Shown: positions 24,482 through 32,287 of the stretch, piece by piece
Layout of the letters: every line of letters starts with the position of its first letter
Numbering within the stretch: position 1 is the stretch's first letter
DNA from: Glycomyces algeriensis
Lineage (GTDB): Bacteria > Actinomycetota > Actinomycetes > Mycobacteriales > Micromonosporaceae
Direction: 5' to 3'
Assembly (NCBI RefSeq): GCF_027622855.1
Contig: NZ_JAPZVR010000005.1
Coordinates: 1 to 64,000 of the forward strand
Length of the DNA: 64,000 nt
Position numbers and translations under genes: made by a program
Notes under the pieces: generated by a model
Seen by the model: only the letters and a program-made list of their open reading frames with translations
Told to the model about the DNA's origin: nothing
Databases searched by the model: none

Positions 24482-24542
24482 ATTCCGGATATGTTCCGCA
24501 CGATGGGCCCCCGGTCTACAACCCTGACATTCAGGTGTGACA
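24482..24542 (-). repeat. 61-bp inverted repeat, right copy
   Basis: Partner of 23429-23489, in the spacer between larE and the cold-shock gene. Five mismatches in 61 bp. Confidence 0.85.
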
Positions 24543-24682
24543 CCAAGTGGTACAAGAGCAACGCTCGGTATTGGGGGTCGGGATGTGTGGCGGAAGGAAG
24601 AGGCCGTCGCCGTCGCTACGGGAGGTCGCCAGAGCGATGCTCGGCGTCGGCGCCGGCATGCGCGAGGCGGCCCGCAGGCGCC

Positions 24683-25081
24683 TTACTCGAGATCTCCCGC
24701 GACCGCGCGGAGCAGTTCGGCGATCTTCGCCCCGGTCTTGCGGTCCGGGCGGCGGCCGCGCGAGAGGGGCGGCATGACCTGCTGCTCGAGCACCCCGATG
24801 AGGTCCTGCAGCAGGCTGTTCAGCTCCTCGGGCGAGCGCTTCGGCGTCTCCGACGCCGGCGCCGCGCCGGCCTGCGGGGCGGCGACCACGTGCAGGCCCA
24901 TCGCCTGGACCCCGCGGCGCGTGTCGATGATGCTGTACTCGACCTTGGTGCCCTTGGCGAGTTCCTCGACGCCGTCGGGCAGCGCGTCGCGGTGCACGAA
25001 CACGTCCTTGCCGCCGTCATCGCGGGAGACGAATCCGAATCCCTTCTCGGCGTCGAACCATTTCACTCGACCACTGGGCAC
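24683..25081 (-). CDS. cold-shock-domain protein with C-terminal extension
   Basis: A 132-residue RNA/ssDNA-binding protein. The N-terminal about 65 residues are a cold-shock domain with RNP1 KGFGFV and RNP2 VFVH (SGRVKWFDAEKGFGFVSRDD). The C-terminal half is a Pro/Ala linker and a charged helical region (ELNSLLQDLIGVLEQQVMPP), as in the longer actinobacterial Csp proteins. GTG 25081 places the domain at the very start, as usual; the open frame extends 16 codons further. Confidence 0.9.
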   Translation of the reverse strand: MPSGRVKWFDAEKGFGFVSRDDGGKDVFVHRDALPDGVEELAKGTKVEYSIIDTRRGVQAMGLHVVAAPQAGAAPASETPKRSPEELNSLLQDLIGVLEQQVMPPLSRGRRPDRKTGAKIAELLRAVAGDLE

Positions 25082-25194
25082 CGCTGAACCTCGAACTTCT
25101 CGTCTGCAGGGAACTGATGAGTCCGTCAAGCCTAGCGTGGCACGAACCGCACCGAATCGAACGCTCGGGTGACGGGACGGCTACGCGACCGCTC

Positions 25195-26049
25195 CTACGG
25201 GACCGCGATCGTGAGCTTCGGGACCAGCCCGAGCTCGGCCGCGCCGCCCAGCAGCCGCTCGACCGCCGAGCGGCCCTCAGCCCCGAGGTCCCGCGAGAAC
25301 TCGTTCACGTACAGGTCGATGTGCATGCGGCACACGTCATCCGACATCTCCTGCGCGTGCTCGGCCACGTACGCGCGACTCGCCTCAGGGTGCGCCCACG
25401 CGTAGTCGAGCGAGGCTCGGATCGCGGCGGTGACCGCGTCGGTGTCGAGATGGGACTTCGCGACGATCGCGCCGAGCGGGATCGGGCAGCCGGTGCTCCC
25501 CTCCCACCACTCGCCGAGGTCGACCAGTGATCGCAGGCCGTACTCGCCGTAGGTGAAGCGCGCCTCGTGGATCACGAGCCCGGCGTCGAAGCGGCCGTCC
25601 CGCACCGCGGGCATGATCTGGTCGAACGGCACGACCTCCCACGCCACCTCCGGCGAGCCCAGATCGCGCAGCCACAGGTTGAACAGCATGAACGCGGTGC
25701 TCCGGTCCGAAGGCACGGCCACGCGCTTCCCGGCCAGGCCGGCCGGGTCGTCCGCCGAGATCCCGTCCGCAGTGAGCACGAGCGGCCCGCACCCGCGGCC
25801 GAGCGCGCCGCCCGCGGGCAGCAGCCGCCACTCGTCGCCGAGGTACGGCAGGGCCGCGTACGAGACCTTCGCGACGTCGAATTCGCCACGTGCGCAAGCG
25901 GTGTTGGTGACGTCGATGTCCGCGAACGTCAGCCGCGTCGCCGGAGCGCCGTCGATGAGGCCCGAGGTCCACGCGTGGTAGATGAAGGTGTCGTTCGGGC
26001 ACGGCGAGTGCGCCAGGTGCAGCGGGGCACCCGTCTTCGAAGCGTCCAC
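25195..26049 (-). CDS. mqnD: 1,4-dihydroxy-6-naphthoate synthase (futalosine menaquinone pathway)
   Basis: A 284-residue MqnD enzyme that converts cyclic dehypoxanthine futalosine to 1,4-dihydroxy-6-naphthoate in menaquinone biosynthesis. It has the periplasmic-binding-protein fold of the MqnA/MqnD family. The family start LHLAHSPCPNDTFIYHAW, the DVTNTACARGEFDVAKVSYA segment and the PLGAIVAKSHLD region are all present. It begins 3 nt after mqnB, in one operon. The other mqn genes are not in the window. Confidence 0.92.
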   Translation of the reverse strand: MDASKTGAPLHLAHSPCPNDTFIYHAWTSGLIDGAPATRLTFADIDVTNTACARGEFDVAKVSYAALPYLGDEWRLLPAGGALGRGCGPLVLTADGISADDPAGLAGKRVAVPSDRSTAFMLFNLWLRDLGSPEVAWEVVPFDQIMPAVRDGRFDAGLVIHEARFTYGEYGLRSLVDLGEWWEGSTGCPIPLGAIVAKSHLDTDAVTAAIRASLDYAWAHPEASRAYVAEHAQEMSDDVCRMHIDLYVNEFSRDLGAEGRSAVERLLGGAAELGLVPKLTIAVP

Positions 26050-26052
26050 GCG

Positions 26053-26667
26053 CTAAATCTCCCTGATCCCGGTCGTGAGCGACTTCAGGGCCGCGCCCCA
26101 GTCCCACTTCTCGACCTCGCGGTCGCCGATGTAGTTGGAGACGCCGCGGATCTCCGCGAACGGCAGCCCGGCCTGCTGCGCGGCCGTGGCCACGCCGAAC
26201 CCCTCCATGGCCTCCCCGATCGCGTCGGGGTAGCGGTGGGCGAGGTTCGCGGCGATGCCGTCCGAGCCGGTGATCGAAGCGAGCGTGAGGATCTCGCCGC
26301 GCACGCCCTCGACCGCGACGGTGAGGACGGTGTTGCAGCCGATCCGGTTGGTGCCGAAGCCGAGCTCGTCGATCGGCTGGAAGCCCCAGGGGAGCGCGAC
26401 GCCGAGCTCGGCGGCCACCGAGTCGGTCGCGATGAGGAGGTCGCCGATCCGGGCCTTGCCGCGGAACGCGCCGCAGATGCCGGCGTTCACGACCACGTCG
26501 TACGCGCGGCCCATCTGGCTGTTCTCCGCGATGGTCCGGGCGGTGGCCGCCGCCGCGGCGGCCGGTCCGACACCGCAGACGAGGACGTCCAGCTCATGGC
26601 GGAGCGAGCGCCCGGCCTCGACGGCCTGGGCTTCCTCGGGGACCGCGCACACGACGAGTATTCGCAT
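26053..26667 (-). CDS. mqnB: futalosine hydrolase
   Basis: A 204-residue nucleosidase of the phosphorylase superfamily that releases hypoxanthine from futalosine, giving dehypoxanthine futalosine for menaquinone synthesis. Diagnostic segments: MRILVVCAVPEEAQAV, VVNAGICGAF and EAMEGFGVATAA (the catalytic Glu region), and IRGVSNYIGDRE. A TAGCGT box 7 nt before ATG 26667 indicates a leaderless mqnB-mqnD transcript. A set of GAACACCTC repeats lies further upstream. Confidence 0.93.
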   Translation of the reverse strand: MRILVVCAVPEEAQAVEAGRSLRHELDVLVCGVGPAAAAAATARTIAENSQMGRAYDVVVNAGICGAFRGKARIGDLLIATDSVAAELGVALPWGFQPIDELGFGTNRIGCNTVLTVAVEGVRGEILTLASITGSDGIAANLAHRYPDAIGEAMEGFGVATAAQQAGLPFAEIRGVSNYIGDREVEKWDWGAALKSLTTGIREI

Positions 26668-26674
26668 GCCCTCA

Positions 26675-26680
26675 ACGCTA
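26675..26680 (-). promoter_or_regulatory. -10 box, leaderless start of mqnB-mqnD
   Basis: TAGCGT, 7 nt, then ATG at 26667. Confidence 0.6.
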
Positions 26681-26720
26681 CCGGTCTCACCGGGGCCGCG
26701 GACGGCGCCGGAGCCGTGGC

Positions 26721-26906
26721 GAACACCTCCCGGCCCGGTGGACGAGTCCCGGCCCTGAACACCTCTCGGCCCTCTGGCCCCCGGACGAGTCCCGCCCTGC
26801 GAACCTCGGCCCGGCAGACGTGCCCGGCCGCGAACACCTCCCGGCTGATGGACACCCCGACGCCCCGACCCGCAGACGCGCCCCTTCTGCGAACACCTCC
26901 CACCCC
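26721..26906. repeat. degenerate GAACACCTCCCGG repeats between mqnB and the DUF3027 gene
   Basis: Four copies of GAACACCTC[CT]C at 26721, 26757, 26832 and 26891 plus a shortened one at 26801, interleaved with two GGACGAGTCCCG copies. This fills most of the divergent spacer (26668-27011). Confidence 0.6.
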
Positions 26907-26998
26907 GGCACCGTCGGCCTCCCGGCCCCGCGGCGGAGTGTGGTGCATTCCGCTCCCCGCTGGGCGCACCGTCCGCCGGGTCCGGCCGCGAGCTGACC

Positions 26999-27004
26999 TA
27001 TGCT
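26999..27004 (+). promoter_or_regulatory. -10 box, leaderless start of the DUF3027 gene
   Basis: TATGCT, 7 nt, then GTG at 27012. Confidence 0.6.
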
Positions 27005-27011
27005 TGAAAGC

Positions 27012-27791
27012 GTGCCTGACACCTCTACCGCCGCCGCCAAGGCCCGCAGCCGCAAACCGCGCCTGGACCGGGTCCTCGCCGACGCCCTCGACCTGGCCCG
27101 CGAGGCCGCCGAAGAGGCCGGCGAAGGAGTCGGCGAGCACCTCGGCGTCGAAGCCGAGACCGAGCGAGTCGTCACCCACTACTTCGACTGCACCCTCTCG
27201 GGCTACCGCGGCTGGCGCTGGGCCGTCGTGCTCACCCGCGCGCCGCGCGCCCGCGTCGCCACCGTCTCCGAGTCCGCGCTCCTGCCCGGCCCCGAAGCCC
27301 TCCGCTCCCCCGCGTGGGTGCCGTGGGCCGACCGCCTCCAGGGCGGCGAGGTCGGCACCGGCGAAGTCCTCCCGACCGAGGACGACGACGACCGGCTCAT
27401 GCCCGCCTACCAGCTCTCCGACGACGAGGCCGTCGAGGACATCACGTTCGAGCTCGGCCTCGGCCGCGAACGCGTGATGAACCGCGAAGGCCGCGCCGAG
27501 ACCGCGCAGCGCTGGTACGACGGCGACCGCGGCCCGACCGCGCCGATCGCCGAGGCCGCACCGGCCCCCGCGCGCTGCGGCACCTGCGGGTTCTTCCTGC
27601 CGCTGGCCGGTTCCATGCGCCTGGCCTTCGGGGCCTGCGCGAACCTGTACTCCTCCGAGGACGCCCGCGTCGTCTCGGCCGACCACGGCTGCGGCGCGCA
27701 CTCCCAGATCAGCGAGTTCGTCGACACGACCCCGCAGGGCGTGGAGAAGTCCGAGGTCATCTACGACGACGAGGGCTCCGAGCTCCTCTAG
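27012..27791 (+). CDS. DUF3027 protein
   Basis: A 259-residue actinobacterial protein of unknown function. The N-terminus is basic (RSRKPRLDRVLADALDLARE); the middle has YRGWRWAVVLTRAPRA. The C-terminal part carries PARCGTCGFFLPLAG and two more Cys, a probable metal-binding or redox site. GTG 27012 follows a TATGCT box by 7 nt; ATG 27000 overlaps that box and is less likely. It is commonly found near SepH and DUF2530 genes, as here. Confidence 0.82.
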   Translation: MPDTSTAAAKARSRKPRLDRVLADALDLAREAAEEAGEGVGEHLGVEAETERVVTHYFDCTLSGYRGWRWAVVLTRAPRARVATVSESALLPGPEALRSPAWVPWADRLQGGEVGTGEVLPTEDDDDRLMPAYQLSDDEAVEDITFELGLGRERVMNREGRAETAQRWYDGDRGPTAPIAEAAPAPARCGTCGFFLPLAGSMRLAFGACANLYSSEDARVVSADHGCGAHSQISEFVDTTPQGVEKSEVIYDDEGSELL

Positions 27792-27802
27792 CGCTTCGCT
27801 AG
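27788..27802. terminator. palindrome containing both convergent stop codons
   Basis: CTAGCGCTTCGCTAG: the left TAG is the stop of the DUF3027 gene and the right CTA is the stop of the DUF2530 gene on the other strand. A 6-bp stem with CTT loop; a weak terminator at best. Confidence 0.5.
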
Positions 27803-28107
27803 CCGCGGTGCTTGCGGTCGGCCACGGCCATCCCGGCCGTGCCGAGGAGGCCGATGACCACGCCGGCGAGGGCGCAGGCGCCCCACCATTCGCGGCCCGA
27901 ATCGGCCAGCTCGTCCCGGAAGATCTGCGTCAGCACCAGGGCGACCGCCCACAGTAGAGTGCCGATCGCGGCGATCGGCATCATGCGCAGTTTCACCGCT
28001 TCGGGAGCGGGCAGCTCAGGGGTCCGCTTGACGCGCTGGTAGGCCTCGCGCGGGGACGCCGACGAGCCGGACGAGGCCGGTGGCTGGGAAGTTCCGTCGG
28101 TGGACAC
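27799..28107 (-). CDS. DUF2530 membrane protein
   Basis: A 102-residue protein with a disordered Ser/Pro-rich N-terminus and two transmembrane helices (about 46-64 and 76-96), the DUF2530 layout. Function is unknown. GTG 28107 follows TACATT by 6 nt, so the transcript is probably leaderless. It is divergent from sepH, as in other actinobacteria. Confidence 0.82.
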   Translation of the reverse strand: MSTDGTSQPPASSGSSASPREAYQRVKRTPELPAPEAVKLRMMPIAAIGTLLWAVALVLTQIFRDELADSGREWWGACALAGVVIGLLGTAGMAVADRKHRG

Positions 28108-28113
28108 GCTGCC

Positions 28114-28119
28114 AATGTA
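28114..28119 (-). promoter_or_regulatory. -10 box, leaderless start of the DUF2530 gene
   Basis: TACATT, 6 nt, then GTG at 28107. Confidence 0.55.
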
Positions 28120-28327
28120 CGCTGCGTCAGTGCCTGCGACAATCGGTCACGCTGACATGAAACGGCGTCGCGTCGACGCGAGCGGGCAGGGGCGCCGCGG
28201 GATTCCTTGTAGCCAAGGCGATCCGTTATCGGCACCCCGCCGGTTGTGGTCCGCCGGTAGGGTTGGGCGTACGCTCGGATGAGCTGGCGATGCGGCGCTG
28301 ACAACGACACGCGAGGGGTGGAAAGGC

Positions 28328-29350
28328 ATGAGGCCGGTACGGTTCGTAGCCCTCTCAGAGGATGGTCATGCGCTGGTGCTCGCCGACGAACTCGGGAGGC
28401 TGCTCGCGTTGCCGATCGACGAGCGTGTCGCCGCCGTCGTGGACGTCCCCGAGGGCGGCAGCGCCCTTCGGGCCAAAGTAGAGGGTGCGCCGAGCCGGCC
28501 CGAAGCCTCTCGCCGCCCTGTGCCGCAGCGCCCTCCTGCCGTCAGCCTCTCTCCCCGCGACATCCAGACCCGCATCCGCGCCGGCGAGAGCGCCGAGGAC
28601 ATCGCTGCGTCCGCGCAGGTCGCGGTCGACCGCGTCCTGCGCTACGCCGGGCCAGTGCTCCAGGAGCGCGCGATGCTCGCCCAGGCCGCTCGCCGCTCGC
28701 GGCTGGCGACCTCGGAGCGCGGCGAGCGTATGTCCAATGTGGTCGATGTGAAGCTCGGGACGCACGGGGTGGACCCCGAGGCGGTCTCGTGGGACGCCTG
28801 GCGCACCGAGGACGGCTCCTGGCTCGTGCAGGCCTCGTGGTCCTCGGGCAAGACGACCGCGCGGGCGCGCTGGAAGCTCGACCGCGCCCGCCAGACGGTG
28901 ACGCCGGACGACGAGATGGCGCAGTTCCTCTCGACGCCGCTCCCGCAGCAGATGCCCGGCCACCAGGAGCCGATGTCGGAGCTCGGGGTGCGCCCGGGCG
29001 ATCCGGTGCGGCCTTCGCGCGACCCGATGCACGGGCTGCGCGACCGCGACGACGACGGTTCGCACCCGGACCCGCTGCGGCGCGACCGCCTGCGCGAGGT
29101 GTTGGAGCGCCCGCTCGACGACATGGCGGGCCGCGGCAAGCGGACCTCGCAACTGGGCCTGCCCGGCACGTCCGCGCCGGAGCAGCGCGAGACGCCGGAG
29201 GTGCCGTCGCTCGCGGTGCTGCGCCCGGGCAAGCGCTCGGTGGCCGAGGACGACATGAACACACTGCCGCTCGCCGCGGCCGGCTCAAAGCCGCGCAACC
29301 AGCTCCCGGGCTGGGACGACGTGCTGTTCGGCTCCGCCGACAAGAAGTAG
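28328..29350 (+). CDS. sepH: septation protein SepH
   Basis: A 340-residue FtsZ-interacting cell-division protein (DUF3071). SepH stimulates FtsZ assembly through an N-terminal helix-turn-helix-containing domain. Here that is residues 1-190: VRFVALSEDGHALVLADELG, then LSPRDIQTRIRAGESAEDIA (the HTH region) and SWDAWRTEDGSWLVQASW. The rest is disordered and charged, as in other SepH proteins. GGGGTGGAAAGG precedes the ATG. The last codons (GSADKK) and stop are the first unit of a nine-unit 24-bp tandem repeat running downstream. Confidence 0.92.
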   Translation: MRPVRFVALSEDGHALVLADELGRLLALPIDERVAAVVDVPEGGSALRAKVEGAPSRPEASRRPVPQRPPAVSLSPRDIQTRIRAGESAEDIAASAQVAVDRVLRYAGPVLQERAMLAQAARRSRLATSERGERMSNVVDVKLGTHGVDPEAVSWDAWRTEDGSWLVQASWSSGKTTARARWKLDRARQTVTPDDEMAQFLSTPLPQQMPGHQEPMSELGVRPGDPVRPSRDPMHGLRDRDDDGSHPDPLRRDRLREVLERPLDDMAGRGKRTSQLGLPGTSAPEQRETPEVPSLAVLRPGKRSVAEDDMNTLPLAAAGSKPRNQLPGWDDVLFGSADKK

Positions 29351-29537
29351 AGCGGCTCCGCCCACAAGAAGCAGACCGGCTCGGCCGACAGGGAGTAGAC
29401 CGGCTCTGCCGGCGAGAAGTAGCGCGGCTCCGCCGGCAAGGAGGAGGACGGCTCCGCAAGGAGAACGGCTCCGCCCGCAAGAAGGAGACCGGCTCTACCG
29501 ACCAGAAGTAGCGCGGCTCCGCCGCCAAGTGGCAAGG
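29329..29537 (+). repeat. nine 24-bp tandem repeats starting inside the sepH 3' end
   Basis: Units begin CGGCTC at 29329, 29353, 29377, 29401, 29425, 29449 (shortened to 17 bp), 29466, 29490 and 29514. The consensus continues CGCCGACAAGAAGTAG. Unit 1 contains the sepH stop; units 3 and 4 have the TAG in the same frame, units 2 and 5 have CAG or GAG there. Sixth unit breaks the frame. Confidence 0.92.
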
Positions 29538-29556
29538 CGCGCAAGCGAACGCGAGG

Positions 29557-29587
29557 AAGGCCCGCAATCTGTTCGATTGCGGGCCTT
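29557..29587 (+). terminator. sepH terminator
   Basis: A perfect 13-bp stem AAGGCCCGCAATC with its complement around TGTTC, followed by T. It lies directly after the 24-bp repeat array. Confidence 0.85.
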
Positions 29588-29791
29588 TGTCGTACCCGCA
29601 TGAGACGGTGTCCTTTTCACTGGTAGTGGTGAAGGTGGGACTGGGCGGGTACCCGGGGCCACCCGTATGGCGGGGCAGACCTGACGGTCCGTCCCGTTTC
29701 CGCGCCTCGATCGCCCGAAGCGGATGCGGCCTCGGAGCCTCCCGGCGGCCGCGGCGGCACCGCCCCGCGGTTTGCGAGAACTCGATCACGG

Positions 29792-29813
29792 TTACTGGCT
29801 AGCCGACCGGTAA
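29792..29813. promoter_or_regulatory. candidate operator of the MFS exporter gene
   Basis: TTACTGG and CCGGTAA half-sites separated by 8 bp, about 20 bp before the start codon. The half-site equals that of the etfD element. TAGATA at 29815-29820 may be the -10 box. Confidence 0.45.
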
Positions 29814-29832
29814 GTAGATATCCTTGCATGCA

Positions 29833-31143
29833 ATGTCCCCGGTCATCCTCAGTCAGCTGCAGCGCACCTTCCGCGCGCTCGCGTACCCCGGCTTCCGCAT
29901 CTACGCCGCCGGGCAGCTGCTCGGCACCCTCGGATTCTGGCTCCAGACCACCGCCATCAGCTGGCTCGTGCTCGAGCTCTCCGGCAACTCCGGCACCGCC
30001 CTCGGCTGGACCCTCGCCCTCCAGTTCGGCCCGTTCCTCCTCTTCGGGCTCCAGGGCGGCAAGATCGCCGACAGCTTCGACAAGCGCCGCGTCCTCCTCC
30101 TCTGCTCCCTCGGCTCGGCCACCGTGACCGCCGGCCTCGCCGCGGTCGTGCTCACCGGGCACATCGAGCTGTGGATGGTCTACGTCGGCATGTTCGCCTT
30201 CGGCTCGGTCTCCGTCATCGAAGGCCCGGCCCGCCAGGCGTTCTACTCCGAACTCGTGGACCGCGAAGCGCTCCCGAACGCCGTCGGCCTCGGCAGCGCC
30301 ATCTTCAACATGAGCCGCATCGCCGGGCCCGCGCTCGCCGGCCTGCTCATCGCGCTCACGTCCACCGGGACAGTGATCGTGGTGTGCGCGTTCATCTTCC
30401 TCGGCCCGGCCCTGGCCTGCACGGTCCTGCTGCGCCGCAGCCTCTCCAACCCGGTCCGCCGCAACGCCGCCTCCGGCGGCATCCGCGACGCCCTCCGCTA
30501 CACCGCCGCGCGCCCCGACATCATCGCCGTCCTCATCGGCTCGCTCCTCGTCTCCGGCTTCACCTTCAACTTCGCGCTCACCCTCTCGATGCTCGCCCGC
30601 ACCGAGTTCGAGACCGGCGCCGACTCGTACGGCCTGCTGCTCACCGCCCTCGCGGTCGGCGCGCTCGCCGGGTCGCTCGCCTCCGGGCGCCGCTCGACCC
30701 GCCCGAGCCTGAACACGATGCTCGCCTCCGCGGGCCTACTCGGGGTCGGCACGCTCTTCGTGGGCTTCGCCCCGACCATCTGGTCGGCGATGGCGCTCCT
30801 TGCGCCCACCGGCTTCGCGATGGTCTACTACGCGCAGGCCGCCAACCAGCGCGTCCAGATGGGCGTGCGGGCCGACTTCCGCGGACGCGTGCTGAGCCTC
30901 TATATGCTGGTCTTCCTCGGCTCCACCGCCGTGTTCGCGCCGATCGTCGGCGTGTTCATGGAGGTCTACGGCGCCCGCGCGGGCCTGTGGCTCGGCGGCA
31001 TCGTCGGCATCGCGACGCCGCTCGCGCTCGCCCTGGCCAAGCGGGCGCAGCTGAAGCGCCGCGCGGCGGCACTCGAGCCCGGAGCGGTCGGTCCGGTCGG
31101 GCCGAACGCGCGCCTCGCGAGCGTCCCCGAAACGGCCGGCTGA
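29833..31143 (+). CDS. MFS transporter (MFS_3/EntS-like exporter)
   Basis: A 436-residue membrane transporter with twelve predicted helices, of the proton-driven exporter group that includes EntS-type siderophore and drug exporters. The first cytoplasmic loop carries GGKIADSFDKRRVLLLCSLG (motif A), and the family signature IEGPARQAFYSELV follows helix 4. ATG 29833 is preferred; a TTG at 29824 is possible. No ribosome binding site is visible. Substrate unknown; an inverted repeat upstream suggests control by a TetR-like regulator. Confidence 0.87.
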   Translation: MSPVILSQLQRTFRALAYPGFRIYAAGQLLGTLGFWLQTTAISWLVLELSGNSGTALGWTLALQFGPFLLFGLQGGKIADSFDKRRVLLLCSLGSATVTAGLAAVVLTGHIELWMVYVGMFAFGSVSVIEGPARQAFYSELVDREALPNAVGLGSAIFNMSRIAGPALAGLLIALTSTGTVIVVCAFIFLGPALACTVLLRRSLSNPVRRNAASGGIRDALRYTAARPDIIAVLIGSLLVSGFTFNFALTLSMLARTEFETGADSYGLLLTALAVGALAGSLASGRRSTRPSLNTMLASAGLLGVGTLFVGFAPTIWSAMALLAPTGFAMVYYAQAANQRVQMGVRADFRGRVLSLYMLVFLGSTAVFAPIVGVFMEVYGARAGLWLGGIVGIATPLALALAKRAQLKRRAAALEPGAVGPVGPNARLASVPETAG

Positions 31144-31491
31144 CGGCCGAAGGCGCAACCGGGCGGTTCGCGCCATAGTGCGGGGACGAGTATTCATTCA
31201 CTCTTATCCGGCGATTCCCACTTCCTGAAAAGAAGCGGACCCGCTCGGGTCCCCGAGTTGTCCGAGTGCTCCCGTCCTACCCGTAACCTCCTGCGCCTCC
31301 ACCGCCTCAGGCGTGAACACGAGTGTTACTTCGACGAAATTACTGTCCCGTCCCGTGGGATTTCACTGAATTAACCGATAGGCATGCTGCGAGGATAGGT
31401 CACATCGTGACAGCCCCGACCGCGCCGCGCGACACACCTCTCGCCGCAGCGCGTGTCACTGACCCCGAGTAGAGCCCCTGGAGGGAATCCA
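31144..31491. other. intergenic spacer with a small hairpin
   Basis: GGACCCG-CT-CGGGTCC (31237-31252) may end the MFS transcript. GTCACATCGTGAC near 31398 is a short inverted repeat close to the next gene's promoter. No gene is evident. Confidence 0.45.
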
Positions 31492-32151
31492 GTGAGTGCC
31501 TCCGCCACCGCGGTCCCGCAGGCCGCGACCCAAGTGCGCACCGAGCGCCTCTTCGCCGCGCTCCCGCTGCCGGACAACGCCGTCGCCGACCTCGCCGAAG
31601 TCGTCGCGGACCTCAACATCGCCCGCCGCGGCGCCCCCAGCCGCCCCGGCGCGATCGGCCGCCGCACGCCCTCGTCGCGGCTCGTCCGCTCCGAGAACTG
31701 GCACCTGACCCTCTCCTTCCTCGGCGAGGTCCCCGCCGACCGCTGCGCCGAGACCGCCGAGGTCATCGCCGCCGCGGCCCGCGAATCCGAGCCGATGCGC
31801 CTCTGCGTCTCCGGCGGCGGCAGGTTCGGCCGCGGCCGGTACTCCGTCGTCTACGCCGGGCTCGACGGCGACGTCGCCGCGCTCGTGGACCTCGTCCACC
31901 GCATCCGCGCCGGGCTCATCGCCGGCGGCCTGCCCGTCGACCAGAAGCAGTACCGCCCGCACGTGACCCTCGCCCGTCCCGGCGACCGCGTCACCAACCA
32001 GCAGGCCGCCCAGGACCTGCTCACCCTGCGCCGCTACTACGGTCCGAGCTGGACGGCCGGCGAGGTCGTGCTCTACCGCTCCGACTTCGGCAAAGGCCCG
32101 GTGGGCGTGCAGCCGCTGTACACCCCCGTCGCCGCAGCGCCCCTCGGCTGA
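31492..32151 (+). CDS. thpR: RNA 2',3'-cyclic phosphodiesterase
   Basis: A 219-residue 2H-phosphoesterase (LigT/ThpR) that opens 2',3'-cyclic phosphates at RNA ends. Both catalytic H-x-T motifs are present: NWHLTLSFLGEVP and YRPHVTLARP. The N-terminus is the usual ERLFAALPLPDNAVADLAEV. GTG 31492 has GGAGGG 6 nt upstream, which decides the start over the longer frame from 31453. It stands alone as a single gene. Confidence 0.88.
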   Translation: MSASATAVPQAATQVRTERLFAALPLPDNAVADLAEVVADLNIARRGAPSRPGAIGRRTPSSRLVRSENWHLTLSFLGEVPADRCAETAEVIAAAARESEPMRLCVSGGGRFGRGRYSVVYAGLDGDVAALVDLVHRIRAGLIAGGLPVDQKQYRPHVTLARPGDRVTNQQAAQDLLTLRRYYGPSWTAGEVVLYRSDFGKGPVGVQPLYTPVAAAPLG

Positions 32152-32287
32152 GACCCGAAAGGGCACCGGGCGACGCCGCCGCCGCCCGGTGACGCCACGG
32201 ACCCGCCGCCCGCGCCCGCGGGAGAAACCGCCTCGCGATCTGCTCGAAAGCACCGCTCTCGGCAACCGTGACCGGTAGAAAGAGGGC

